Assembly: GCA_017304275.1 (NCBI GenBank)
Contig: JAFKKW010000399.1
Span: 1-8,115, forward strand
DNA: 8,115 bases
Direction: 5' to 3'
Source of the DNA: Hyphomicrobiales bacterium
GTDB taxonomy: Bacteria > Pseudomonadota > Alphaproteobacteria > Rhizobiales > Hyphomicrobiaceae
Shown: piece by piece, positions 1 through 6,426 of the stretch
Layout: each line of letters begins with the position of its first letter
Numbering within the stretch: the stretch's first letter is position 1
The notes under the pieces: generated by a model
Database searches by the model: none
Told to the model about the DNA's origin: nothing
The model's input: the letters and a program-made list of their open reading frames with translations, nothing else
Program-made: the position numbers and the translations under genes

Positions 1-11
1 AACCAACCGCG

Positions 12-40
12 CCACGCGCGTGCGGTTTTGCGCGGCGTGG
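12..40 (-). terminator. Weak hairpin just downstream of the aat-like gene
   Basis: Immediately after the aat-like stop codon, read on the minus strand, CCACGC (40-35) can pair with GCGTGG (17-12) around a 17-base loop. The sequence beyond is only mildly T-rich (GGTTGGTT) and there is no clean U tract. An alternative pairing, CCGCGC with GCGCGG, overlaps it. It may act as a terminator or 3' mRNA-stabilising hairpin, but the evidence is weak and the window edge cuts off the context. Confidence 0.2.
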
Positions 41-943
41 TTAAGGATGTTCTACCGGCTCGACGGTCCACGGCCCCGGGCGTCCCGGCGCGTCTGCGTG
101 CTCCCTCAAGAGCTGCTCGAATGCCGCGCGGGGGATGCGGCGGTAGCCCGTCTTTTCCAGCACGGGGGTCGGGTCGCGGGCATCGACGAGGGCGAAGCCC
201 CAGCGTTCAAGGTGGTCGTAGAGCACGGCGGCCGCGAGCTTGGAGGTATCGGGCTCGCGACTGAACATCGACTCGCCGATGAAGATGCGTCCGACGGCAA
301 CGCCGAAGCCGCCGCCGACCAAGACGCCGCTTTCATTCCAGACCTCGAACGAGTGCGCATGGCCCTGGCGATGAAGCGCCGAGAAGAGCTGCATCATGCG
401 CGGCGTGAGCCAGGTCAGCGTGTGCCAGTTGTAGGCCCGCGGCGCGCCGCAGCTCAAAAGCATCTCATCGAAGGCGGTGTCGAACGTGACGCGATATTTC
501 CCCGAGGCGCGCAGGCGCTTCACGCGCCGGGAAACGTGCCGCTCGGGAAGGAAAAGCACGGCGCGCTCTTTGCGCGTCCACCACTTGAGGGGTCCGCAAT
601 GCGCCCACGGAAAGAAACCGAGACGGAGGGCGGCAAGATGGGTCTCGGGCGTGAGGCCGCGCACGACGCCGCCGAAGGTGTCCGGGTTCGATCTGGTCCG
701 CCTCTGGTCGGGAATTTGCGTGCCGCCGCGCAGAAGATCGTGAGCGGTCCAGAGGAGCAGCGCCGGCAGGCTCGCGATGCGTTGCGGCTGCAAAGCGTAT
801 GCGGTTCCGAAGAACCATCTTGTCGCTCGGGCGGGCAAGCTCTCGCGCCGCGGAAGCTCCGGCACTGCGCGCGTTTCCTCCCGTTCCGCCGCCGGGGAGA
901 CGGGGAGCATCGGTTCGCGGATGGCTTGTTGCTGGGCCAGCAT
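41..943 (-). CDS. aat: Leucyl/phenylalanyl-tRNA--protein transferase family protein (divergent, N-terminally extended)
   Basis: The family transfers Leu or Phe from aminoacyl-tRNA to proteins with N-terminal Arg or Lys, creating cytoplasmic N-degrons for ClpS/ClpAP. The protein is 300 aa from the chosen ATG. Family blocks are clear: GLTPETHLAALRLGFFPW (96-113), WWTRKERAVL (121-130), RVTFDTAF (151-158), TWLTPRMM (177-184), HAHSFEVW (195-202), and GGGFGVAVGRIFIGESMFSR (210-229). Two things are odd. About 90 residues precede the first family block, including the segment RWFFGTAYALQPQRI, so the protein is longer than the usual 210-240 aa. The family motif D-x-Q, which holds the catalytic Asp/Gln pair of the E. 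coli enzyme, reads D254-A-R256 here, and the region after it is divergent. The open frame continues to an ATG at 1168, but that start would run through the presumed guaA promoter, so the internal ATG at 943 is preferred. No strong ribosome-binding site decides the start, and Met12 is another option. It is divergent from guaA. The family call is firm; the activity is less certain. Confidence 0.82.
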   Translation of the reverse strand: MLAQQQAIREPMLPVSPAAEREETRAVPELPRRESLPARATRWFFGTAYALQPQRIASLPALLLWTAHDLLRGGTQIPDQRRTRSNPDTFGGVVRGLTPETHLAALRLGFFPWAHCGPLKWWTRKERAVLFLPERHVSRRVKRLRASGKYRVTFDTAFDEMLLSCGAPRAYNWHTLTWLTPRMMQLFSALHRQGHAHSFEVWNESGVLVGGGFGVAVGRIFIGESMFSREPDTSKLAAAVLYDHLERWGFALVDARDPTPVLEKTGYRRIPRAAFEQLLREHADAPGRPGPWTVEPVEHP

Positions 944-1088
944 GCCGCGACTTTGCCTGCCACTCGTGAAGGAAATGCCTATGGAACCGCGAAGATCGTG
1001 CTTTTCCGGGTACGGAGGGGTCCGCGGGGGCCGGCCATGCCGTTTCAGGCTCGTTTTTGCCTGCGGCTTCGGGACGGCGGGCGGCCGC

Positions 1089-1117
1089 TTGACGCTCGGG
1101 CGGTGGGGTGGTCTACC
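1089..1117 (+). promoter_or_regulatory. Candidate sigma-70 type promoter for guaA
   Basis: TTGACG (1089-1094), preceded by C, gives the CTTGAC -35 core typical of alphaproteobacterial housekeeping promoters. A 17-base spacer leads to TCTACC (1112-1117), a weak -10. This would start transcription about 50 bases upstream of the guaA ATG. The -35 match is good and the -10 match is poor. No comparable box was found for the divergent aat-like gene. Confidence 0.4.
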
Positions 1118-1173
1118 CCCTTTTTGCCGACCGGGACCCGCGAGTCCCCGTCCTCGGGAGTGATCCATCCTCC

Positions 1174-2760
1174 ATGTCCGCGACTGTCCTCATCATCGAT
1201 TTCGGAAGCCAGGTCACGCAGCTTATCGCTCGGCGCGTGCGCGAAGCCGGCGTCTATTGCGAGATCCACCCGTTCCAGAACGCGGAGGCCGCGTTCGCGA
1301 CGCTCAAGCCGGCGGCGGTGATCCTGTCCGGCGGGCCGTCGTCGGTGCCGGAAGCGGGAAGCCCGCGGGCGCCCGAGGCGGTGTTCGCGTCCGGGGTGCC
1401 CGTCTTCGGCATCTGCTACGGGCAACAGACCATGGCCGAGCAACTCGGCGGCAAGGTCGAAAGTGGACATCATCGGGAGTTCGGGCGCGCCATGCTCTCG
1501 GTCGAGCAGGCGAGCCCGTTGTTCGAAGGCGTGTGGGCGACAGGCGAACGCCATCAGGTGTGGATGAGCCACGGCGACCGCGTGACGAAGCTGCCGTCCG
1601 GATTCCGCGTCATTGCGACGAGCGAGAACGCACCCTTCGCCGCGGTCGCGGACGAGGCGCGGCGGTTCTATGCCGTTCAGTTCCACCCCGAGGTCGTGCA
1701 CACGCCGGACGGCGCCAAGCTGATCTCGAATTTCGTGCATCGCATCGCGGGCCTCAAGCCGGACTGGACCATGGCGGCCTACCGCCGCGAGATGGTCGAG
1801 CGTATCCGCAAGCAGGTCGGCGCGGGGCGCGTGATCTGCGGGCTTTCGGGCGGCGTCGACAGCGCGGTCGCGGCGGTGCTGATCCATGAGGCGATCGGCG
1901 ATCAGCTCACGTGCGTGTTCGTGGACCACGGGCTGATGCGGCTCGGCGAAGCGGAGCAGGTCGTCGGGCTATTCCGCGACCACTACAACATCCCTCTCGT
2001 GCATGTGGATGCCTCGAAGCAGTTTCTCGATGCGCTGGCCGGCGTTTCCGATCCGGAGCAGAAGCGCAAGACGATCGGTAAGCATTTCATCGACGTGTTC
2101 GAGGCGGAGGCGGCGAAGATCGGCGGGGGTGCTTCGCCGGGCGTTTCGGGTGCCGACGCAGCACCCGCGCAATTCCTGGCCCAGGGCACGCTCTATCCGG
2201 ACGTGATCGAGAGCGTGTCGTTCAGTGGCGGGCCGTCGGTCACCATCAAGTCGCATCACAACGTCGGCGGTTTGCCTGAGCGCATGAACATGAAGCTCGT
2301 GGAGCCGTTGCGCGAGCTTTTCAAGGACGAGGTGCGGGCGCTCGGGCGCGAGCTCGGGTTGCCAGAAGCGTTCGTCGGGCGGCATCCGTTTCCGGGGCCG
2401 GGACTGGCGATCCGCATTCCCGGCGACATCACGGTGGAGAAGCTCGACATCCTGCGCAAGGCGGACGCGATCTATCTCGACGAGATCCGCAACGCGGGAC
2501 TCTACGATGCGATCTGGCAGGCGTTCGCGGTTCTGCTGCCGGTGCGCACGGTCGGCGTCATGGGCGACGGGCGCACGTACGACCACGTGCTGGCGCTCCG
2601 GGCGGTGACGAGCGTGGACGGCATGACGGCGGACTTCTTTCCGTTCGACATGGGGTTCCTGGGGCGCGCTGCGACCCGCATCATCAACGAGGTGCGCGGC
2701 GTCAATCGCGTCGTCTACGACGTGACCAGCAAGCCGCCTGGCACCATCGAGTGGGAGTGA
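1174..2760 (+). CDS. guaA: GMP synthase (glutamine-hydrolysing)
   Basis: It converts XMP, ATP and glutamine to GMP in the cytoplasm, the last step of de novo guanine nucleotide synthesis. The protein is 528 aa, complete, and close to family length. The N-terminal class I glutamine amidotransferase domain (about 5-195) begins VLIIDFGSQ. It has the nucleophile Cys81 in GICYGQQ and the triad partners His171 and Glu173 in FHPEV. The ATP pyrophosphatase domain carries the PP-loop SGGVDS (225-230). The C-terminal dimerisation/XMP-binding domain includes HPFPGPGLAIRIPG (404-417) and ends with the family-typical KPPGTIEWE. The ATG at 1174 is chosen because the family homology starts at residue 3. GGGAG at 1156-1160 is a somewhat distant ribosome-binding site (13-base gap). 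The upstream in-frame GTG at 1108 would add 22 unrelated residues. One oddity is a Gly/Ala/Ser-rich insert of about 13 residues (roughly 319-333) just before the FLAQGTLYPDVIES block. Confidence 0.98.
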   Translation: MSATVLIIDFGSQVTQLIARRVREAGVYCEIHPFQNAEAAFATLKPAAVILSGGPSSVPEAGSPRAPEAVFASGVPVFGICYGQQTMAEQLGGKVESGHHREFGRAMLSVEQASPLFEGVWATGERHQVWMSHGDRVTKLPSGFRVIATSENAPFAAVADEARRFYAVQFHPEVVHTPDGAKLISNFVHRIAGLKPDWTMAAYRREMVERIRKQVGAGRVICGLSGGVDSAVAAVLIHEAIGDQLTCVFVDHGLMRLGEAEQVVGLFRDHYNIPLVHVDASKQFLDALAGVSDPEQKRKTIGKHFIDVFEAEAAKIGGGASPGVSGADAAPAQFLAQGTLYPDVIESVSFSGGPSVTIKSHHNVGGLPERMNMKLVEPLRELFKDEVRALGRELGLPEAFVGRHPFPGPGLAIRIPGDITVEKLDILRKADAIYLDEIRNAGLYDAIWQAFAVLLPVRTVGVMGDGRTYDHVLALRAVTSVDGMTADFFPFDMGFLGRAATRIINEVRGVNRVVYDVTSKPPGTIEWE

Positions 2761-2801
2761 TCGGCGTTCTCCGCTAACCATTGGGACCTATTAAACAAAT
2801 G

Positions 2802-2818
2802 CTCGCGCCGAGCGCGAG
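2802..2818. terminator. GC-rich hairpin downstream of guaA
   Basis: CTCGCGC (2802-2808) and GCGCGAG (2812-2818) form a perfect 7-bp stem with a 3-base loop, 41 bases after the guaA stop. No T run follows on the plus strand. On the minus strand it is followed by CATTTGTTTAAT, although no minus-strand gene ends here. It may be a factor-dependent terminator or a 3'-end stabiliser for guaA mRNA. The rest of the 220-base gap before the regulator holds no convincing gene. Confidence 0.3.
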
Positions 2819-2837
2819 ATGGAGACGGCTGGTCCCC

Positions 2838-2866
2838 TTGACGATGGACGTGGCAAGTAGGAGACT
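2838..2866 (+). promoter_or_regulatory. Candidate promoter for the DeoR-family regulator gene
   Basis: TTGACG (2838-2843), preceded by C (CTTGAC core), is followed after 17 bases by GAGACT (2861-2866), which matches the -10 consensus only weakly. It lies about 115 bases upstream of the regulator ATG and downstream of the guaA 3' hairpin. That fits the regulator being a separate transcription unit from guaA. Without mapping data this is a pattern match only. Confidence 0.3.
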
Positions 2867-2980
2867 CCCTCCATCAAGCCGGGCAAATTCGTGCAAGGAC
2901 GGCCCGGGTTCGCTGCGTAACATGAACCTTCGGTCGCCAGCCGTTGGAGCGTCGCAATCCGTTTCTCTCTGACGTCAGAC

Positions 2981-3748
2981 ATGAGCAAGAAGTCCGTTCG
3001 CCAGCGGGAAATCGTGTCCTTGCTGTCCGATCAGCCGACGCTGCGCGTCAGCGAGCTGGCGGAGGCGCTGAGCGTGACCACCGAGACCATTCGCCGAGAT
3101 CTCGACGAGCTGACCGGCAAAGGCGTGATCAGCCGGACCTACGGCGGCGCCATCCTGCGCAAGGCAGCGGAGCCTTCGGTCGCGCAACGCCATACGCTGC
3201 TGGTCGAGGAACGGACCCGGATCGCCAGGACGGCGTGCCAGATGTGCGACGACGCGCGGGTCTTCATGCTCGGCTCGGGGGCGACGACGCTGCACGTGGC
3301 GCGGCGCATGGCGCTGGTCATGCGGGACATAACCGTCATCACCCATTCGTTCGCGATCGCCACGGCGTTGGCCACCAATCCGACGATCACGGTATTGATC
3401 ACGCCGGGCTTCTATCACGCCGGCGAGGGGGCTGCGTACGGTGCGCAGACCCTGAGATTCCTCGAGCAATACAACGCACAGTGGGTGATTCTCGGCGCCA
3501 GCGGCCTGGCCCCGGAAGGGGCGAGCGACGCCTTGATCGAGATGGCGGACGTCTATTCCACCATGATCGAGCGCGGCAACCGCCGCATGATCGTGGCCGA
3601 CAGCTCCAAGTTCAACCAGATGTTCACGGCCCGGTATGCCGGCTGGACCCAGGTCGACGTGCTGGTCACCGACGAGGCGCCGAAGAGCGCGCTGCTCAAG
3701 GCCATGCGGTTGGCCGACGCTGAGCTGAAGGTCGCCGAGGCCGACTAG
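2981..3748 (+). CDS. DeoR/GlpR-family transcriptional regulator
   Basis: This cytoplasmic DNA-binding regulator is 255 aa, the standard length for the family. The N-terminal winged helix-turn-helix spans about residues 5-58. It contains RVSELAEALSVTTETIRRDL (22-41), the DeoR signature, followed by GVISRTYGGAI. The C-terminal DeoRC sensor domain (about 75-235) has an isomerase-like fold. It contains GSGATTLHVA (98-107), a THSFAIATAL block, GASGL (172-176) and ADSSKF (206-211), all typical of members that bind phosphorylated sugars or related phosphorylated metabolites. The ATG at 2981 starts a typical short leader (MSKKSVRQREIVSLL); the ribosome-binding site is poor. It lies downstream of guaA in the same direction but 220 bases away. 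It converges on the kinase/PLP-enzyme operon, so it may regulate that operon or the divergent ABC transporter. That assignment is inference from position only. The ligand is unknown. Confidence 0.93.
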   Translation: MSKKSVRQREIVSLLSDQPTLRVSELAEALSVTTETIRRDLDELTGKGVISRTYGGAILRKAAEPSVAQRHTLLVEERTRIARTACQMCDDARVFMLGSGATTLHVARRMALVMRDITVITHSFAIATALATNPTITVLITPGFYHAGEGAAYGAQTLRFLEQYNAQWVILGASGLAPEGASDALIEMADVYSTMIERGNRRMIVADSSKFNQMFTARYAGWTQVDVLVTDEAPKSALLKAMRLADAELKVAEAD

Positions 3749-3791
3749 AGTCTTTCCGATTTGGATGGAAACGAGGCAGTGCGCTCTTCGG

Positions 3792-3938
3792 CGTGTCTGG
3801 ATCCCGGCCGTCCATGCGAAGCATGGCTCCGCCATGACGCCGGGATGACGTCGTCGTCGTGATATGCAGAAGCTCAAACTCGCCCTCACTCCGCCGGAGC
3901 CTGCCCCAGCGAAGGCCGGGAGCCGGAGCCCAGACACG
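3792..3938. repeat. Compound palindromic intergenic repeat (REP/BIME- or MITE-like)
   Basis: The element is bounded by a perfect 9-bp inverted repeat, CGTGTCTGG (3792-3800) and CCAGACACG (3930-3938). The left half folds as ATCCCGGC (3801-3808) with GCCGGGAT (3839-3846), enclosing CCATGC (3812-3817) GAA GCATGG (3821-3826). The right half carries GCCGGAGCC twice (3893-3901 and 3922-3930) and a GGCCGGGAGCC mirror of the left GGATCCCGGCC. Between them is a short GTC triplet run (about 3847-3857). This style, TGGATCCCGGC...GCCGGGATGACG, resembles dispersed palindromes common in rhizobial-type genomes. It sits between two convergent genes, where it could also end or insulate transcription. It has no coding content of its own. 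The mobile-element interpretation is unproven from one copy. Confidence 0.55.
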
Positions 3939-3996
3939 CTTCCGCGGGCCGAGGCGCTGTTTCCACCCTCGTCGGAAAGACCCCAGGCTGGATTAC

Positions 3997-4017
3997 ACCG
4001 CGCGGCGTCGCGGTTTT
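3997..4017 (+). terminator. Candidate intrinsic terminator, plus strand
   Basis: ACCGCG (3997-4002) and CGCGGT (4009-4014) form a 6-bp GC-rich stem with a 6-base loop. The T of the stem merges with a run of four T (4014-4017). It would stop plus-strand transcription from the DeoR-family gene before it enters the convergent PLP-enzyme gene, and it touches that gene's stop codon. The T tract is short and the hairpin is about 250 bases from the regulator's stop, so the call is tentative. Confidence 0.35.
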
Positions 4018-5371
4018 ACGGCGTCATGGTTTCGGACAGTGTTTCGGCGAGACGGTCGACGAAGATGTCCGCCTCCTCCTCCGAGAGCGACAGCGGCGGG
4101 CGGACCTTCAGCGTATTGCCGTAGCGGCCGGCGGCACCGATCAGAACGCCGCGATCCTTGAGGCCGTTGATGAGGCCCGTCGCCAGCTCGGGGTCAGGCT
4201 GTTCCTTCTTGCCGGCGCGGCAGAGATCGATGCCGAGGAAGAGGCCGGCGCCGCGCACGTCGGCAATGCGATCGTCACGCGCTGCCAGCTCCTGCAGACG
4301 CTCCTTGATGTGGTTGCCTTGCTTCAATGCGTTGTCCTGAAGCTTCTCCTCGTCGATGACCTCGAGAACGCTCATGCCCGCGGCAGCCGCCACCGGATTG
4401 CCTCCGAAGGTGCTGAAATAGCCGGTGTACTCGCAGAAGCCCGCGAGCAGCTCGGGCCGTGTCGCGAGTCCGGCCATCGGAAAGCCGTTGCCCATCGGTT
4501 TGCCCATGGTGACGACGTCCGGCATCACGTCATGACGCGCAAAGCCCCAGAACGCGTCGCCGGTGCGTGCGAATCCCGGTTGCACCTCGTCGGCGATGTA
4601 GAGGCCGCCGGCTTTGTGAACGGTGTCGATAGCCTTGCGCAAAAAGCCCGGAGGATCGGCGTAAACGCCGTCGCTCGAGAAAATCGAGTCGCAGACGAAG
4701 GCTGAAAGCTTGTGTCCCCGCCGCTCGAGCTCTGTGATGGCGCGCTCGATATCGGCGGCGAACGCGTTCTCGATCGAGTTGTGCTTTCCGGGATGGGACG
4801 GCGCGGCCACCGTCACCACGTGCTCCGGCAGGCCACGCCGCTTGAGTGCGGAGGGCGAGATGTCGGAAATGATCGAGGTGTTACCGTGATAGGCGTTCTC
4901 GGTGACGATGATGCCGGTTCCGCCCGAGGCCGTCGCGGCGATGCGGACGGCGAGATCGTTTGCTTCGCTGCCGCTGCACGAGAGCACGATGTTGCTCAAG
5001 GCGTCCGGGAACTTGGCCTTCAGCGCGTCGAGGTAGCGATCGACGACGCTGTTGAGATAACGGGTGTTGATGTTTAGGCGCGCGATCTGGTCGGTGACCG
5101 CGGCCACGACACGCGGATGGCTGTGACCCACGGAGGGGACGTTGTTGTAGAAGTCGAGGTAGCGCGTTCCGTCGGCGGCCGTCATCCAGGAGCCGCGCGC
5201 GGAAACTACCTCGATCGGCTCGCGATAGAACAGAACGGCCGCGGCACCGACGTTGGCGATGCGCCGTTTGAGCGAGGGATTGGCATCGCTGATACCCGCC
5301 CTCGCGTCGAACGCGTTCATATCCAGAATCTGGCGGGCCGCCGGGCGCGCTTTGAGGTTTTTCTTACCCAT
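4016..5371 (-). CDS. Class III PLP enzyme of the AGXT2/ETNPPL/PHYKPL type (candidate phospho-lyase or aminotransferase)
   Basis: This is a fold-type I PLP enzyme, probably cytoplasmic, of 451 aa from the chosen ATG, which is normal for the family. Visible PLP-site motifs are CSGSEAND (132-139), AYHG (160-163), DEVQPGFARTG (261-271, with Asp261 facing the pyridine nitrogen) and the Schiff-base Lys291 in VTMGKPMGNGFPMAG. The C-terminal small domain ends KVRPPLSLSEEEADIFVDRL. The GKPMGNG form is typical of the AGXT2-like branch, which contains alanine-glyoxylate aminotransferase 2 and also the phospho-lyases acting on phosphoethanolamine and 5-phosphohydroxylysine. The gene lies 15 bases downstream of a small-molecule kinase gene on the same strand. 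That order suggests a kinase then phospho-lyase pathway, in which the phosphorylated amino-alcohol is split to aldehyde, phosphate and ammonia. An ordinary omega-aminotransferase acting on an amine remains possible. The start ATG at 5371 has AGGTG nine bases upstream; an in-frame GTG at 5383 would add four residues. Confidence 0.9.
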   Translation of the reverse strand: MGKKNLKARPAARQILDMNAFDARAGISDANPSLKRRIANVGAAAVLFYREPIEVVSARGSWMTAADGTRYLDFYNNVPSVGHSHPRVVAAVTDQIARLNINTRYLNSVVDRYLDALKAKFPDALSNIVLSCSGSEANDLAVRIAATASGGTGIIVTENAYHGNTSIISDISPSALKRRGLPEHVVTVAAPSHPGKHNSIENAFAADIERAITELERRGHKLSAFVCDSIFSSDGVYADPPGFLRKAIDTVHKAGGLYIADEVQPGFARTGDAFWGFARHDVMPDVVTMGKPMGNGFPMAGLATRPELLAGFCEYTGYFSTFGGNPVAAAAGMSVLEVIDEEKLQDNALKQGNHIKERLQELAARDDRIADVRGAGLFLGIDLCRAGKKEQPDPELATGLINGLKDRGVLIGAAGRYGNTLKVRPPLSLSEEEADIFVDRLAETLSETMTP

Positions 5372-5380
5372 GTCGGCGAG

Positions 5381-5385
5381 CACCT
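5381..5385 (-). promoter_or_regulatory. Ribosome-binding site deciding the PLP-enzyme start
   Basis: AGGTG lies 9 bases before the ATG at 5371 and just after the kinase stop codon. Because the alternative GTG start (5383) is part of this Shine-Dalgarno sequence, the downstream ATG is the better start. Its position right behind the kinase stop supports translation of both genes from one mRNA. Confidence 0.5.
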
Positions 5386-5386
5386 A

Positions 5387-6385
5387 TCACTCGAGTTTTG
5401 AGAGAAACGCGTCCGCAAGCGCGACGGTGCCATGCGTGAACGGCGCGCCGAGGGCTTGTGCCGTGGGAGTTTCGGCGTGGCTCGCCACCCAGGCGGTCAG
5501 CAGAAAGCGCCGCAGGAAGACGAAGGTCGGGATGGCGGCGATGTCGGCCTCGGACAGCGGCGCGACCGTGCGATAGCCTTCGACCCAGGCATCCTGCAGC
5601 GCGGCAACGATCGGATCGTGCTCGAAGAAGCTCACGGCGGCGGCGAAGTCGTAGACGAACCAGCTAAACCCGCAGTCGTCGAAATCGATGACGCCGAGCC
5701 GGTCGCCGTCGACGAGCAGGTTGGCGAGGCGCAGGTCCGCGTGCACGAGGCCGAACCGCTCGGGACCTTGGCCGAAGTCGGCGAGAAACCGCTCAAGCGC
5801 GCGGCTCGCGCGCTCGAGCACGGCCAAGCCGCCGGCGTCGAGCCCGAGGGCGTCGCGCCAGTCGCCCCACAGCGGCGTCGCGCCGAGCATGGTCTCATAG
5901 TTCCAGGTTTTGCGGCGGAAGGTGGCAGGGCGCTGCCAAGTCCGCGCGTGGCGGTGGAGCCGGGCGCTGATGGCGCCGAGCTCGCGAAAACCGCTCACGA
6001 GTCCGGCGCCGCCCTGCTCCGGCTCGACGCCGCTCATGAACTCGAAGGCGACGACGTGGCGGACGTCACCGGCGGCGCGCATGTTTCCGATGTAGCTGCC
6101 GTCGGTGCGCGGCAAGGGCTTGGGCGTTGCCACTACGTTGTTCTGGCGCAGGTCATGGATCCACGCGAGCTCGGACAGGATCTCGTCGCGCTCGTGGTAG
6201 CCGGGACGATGCACGCGTAGGATGATCGACTTTTCGGTGCCCCGATCGGTCGCCTTAAACGTGGCGTTTTCCGAGATATTCAAGGTCGTTATCGCTGCAT
6301 CCGGCGGGAGGGACCAGCCCTCCGTCAGGCTGGACAGACCCTGGCGCAGTTGCTCGACGAACCCATCCTCGTAAAGTCCAGCCAT
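5387..6385 (-). CDS. APH-fold small-molecule kinase (COG2334, homoserine kinase/SrkA/hydroxylysine kinase-like)
   Basis: This predicted ATP- or GTP-dependent kinase phosphorylates a hydroxyl group of a small cytoplasmic substrate. It is 332 aa, typical of the family. The N-lobe has ISENATFK (37-44), the usual nucleotide-loop equivalent, and LRVHRPGYH (57-65). The hinge region is HVVAFEFMSG (110-119). The catalytic loop is VHADLRLANLL (214-224), with His215, the base Asp217 and Asn222. The metal-binding block is VIDFDDCGFSWFVYDFA (232-248), with Asp234. All core catalytic residues appear intact. The family includes aminoglycoside, choline, homoserine and hydroxylysine kinases and the SrkA protein kinase. 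An antibiotic-resistance role is not favoured, because the gene is co-directional with and 15 bases from an AGXT2-like PLP enzyme and divergent from an amine-type ABC importer. The start ATG at 6385 gives a typical N terminus; its ribosome-binding site is weak. Substrate candidates (inference) are 5-hydroxylysine, ethanolamine or a related amino-alcohol. Confidence 0.88.
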   Translation of the reverse strand: MAGLYEDGFVEQLRQGLSSLTEGWSLPPDAAITTLNISENATFKATDRGTEKSIILRVHRPGYHERDEILSELAWIHDLRQNNVVATPKPLPRTDGSYIGNMRAAGDVRHVVAFEFMSGVEPEQGGAGLVSGFRELGAISARLHRHARTWQRPATFRRKTWNYETMLGATPLWGDWRDALGLDAGGLAVLERASRALERFLADFGQGPERFGLVHADLRLANLLVDGDRLGVIDFDDCGFSWFVYDFAAAVSFFEHDPIVAALQDAWVEGYRTVAPLSEADIAAIPTFVFLRRFLLTAWVASHAETPTAQALGAPFTHGTVALADAFLSKLE

Positions 6386-6426
6386 TGGTTTCGACCCGTT
6401 TTCCGCCGACGGTGGAGTTAAAAGAA

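Noticed and set aside
20..1321. Long plus-strand open frame opposite the aat-like gene and running into guaA
   Set aside because: It is antisense to a gene with clear family motifs, is rich in Arg/Ala/Gly as expected for a GC-rich shadow frame, and shows no recognisable domain.
1045..1929. Minus-strand open frame covering the guaA start
   Set aside because: It mirrors the guaA coding frame with low-complexity Arg/His/Asp-rich sequence and no motif; it is a codon-bias shadow.
1969..2781. Minus-strand open frame over the 3' half of guaA
   Set aside because: Same pattern: antisense to a certain gene, no motif, no ribosome-binding site of note.
2791..2988. Small minus-strand open frame in the gap between guaA and the regulator
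   Set aside because: It is 65 codons with no motif, overlaps the regulator start and the promoter candidate, and has no supporting ribosome-binding site.
3847..3857. GTC triplet run as a microsatellite
   Set aside because: Only about three to four units; too short to be more than part of the larger palindromic repeat.
2975..3937. Minus-strand open frame over the DeoR-family gene and the repeat region
   Set aside because: The opposite frame has an intact DeoR signature and sensor domain; this frame is compositional.
3859..4161. Small overlapping open frames after the palindromic repeat
   Set aside because: They run through repeat sequence and into the end of the PLP-enzyme gene, have no good ribosome-binding site, and look non-coding.
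5432..6220. Plus-strand open frame opposite the kinase gene
   Set aside because: The kinase frame has an intact catalytic loop and metal site; the antisense frame has no recognisable content.
5387..6385. Aminoglycoside-resistance phosphotransferase
   Set aside because: The fold is shared, but the sequence style is COG2334 and the gene is paired with an AGXT2-like PLP enzyme and an amine-type importer, which points to metabolism.
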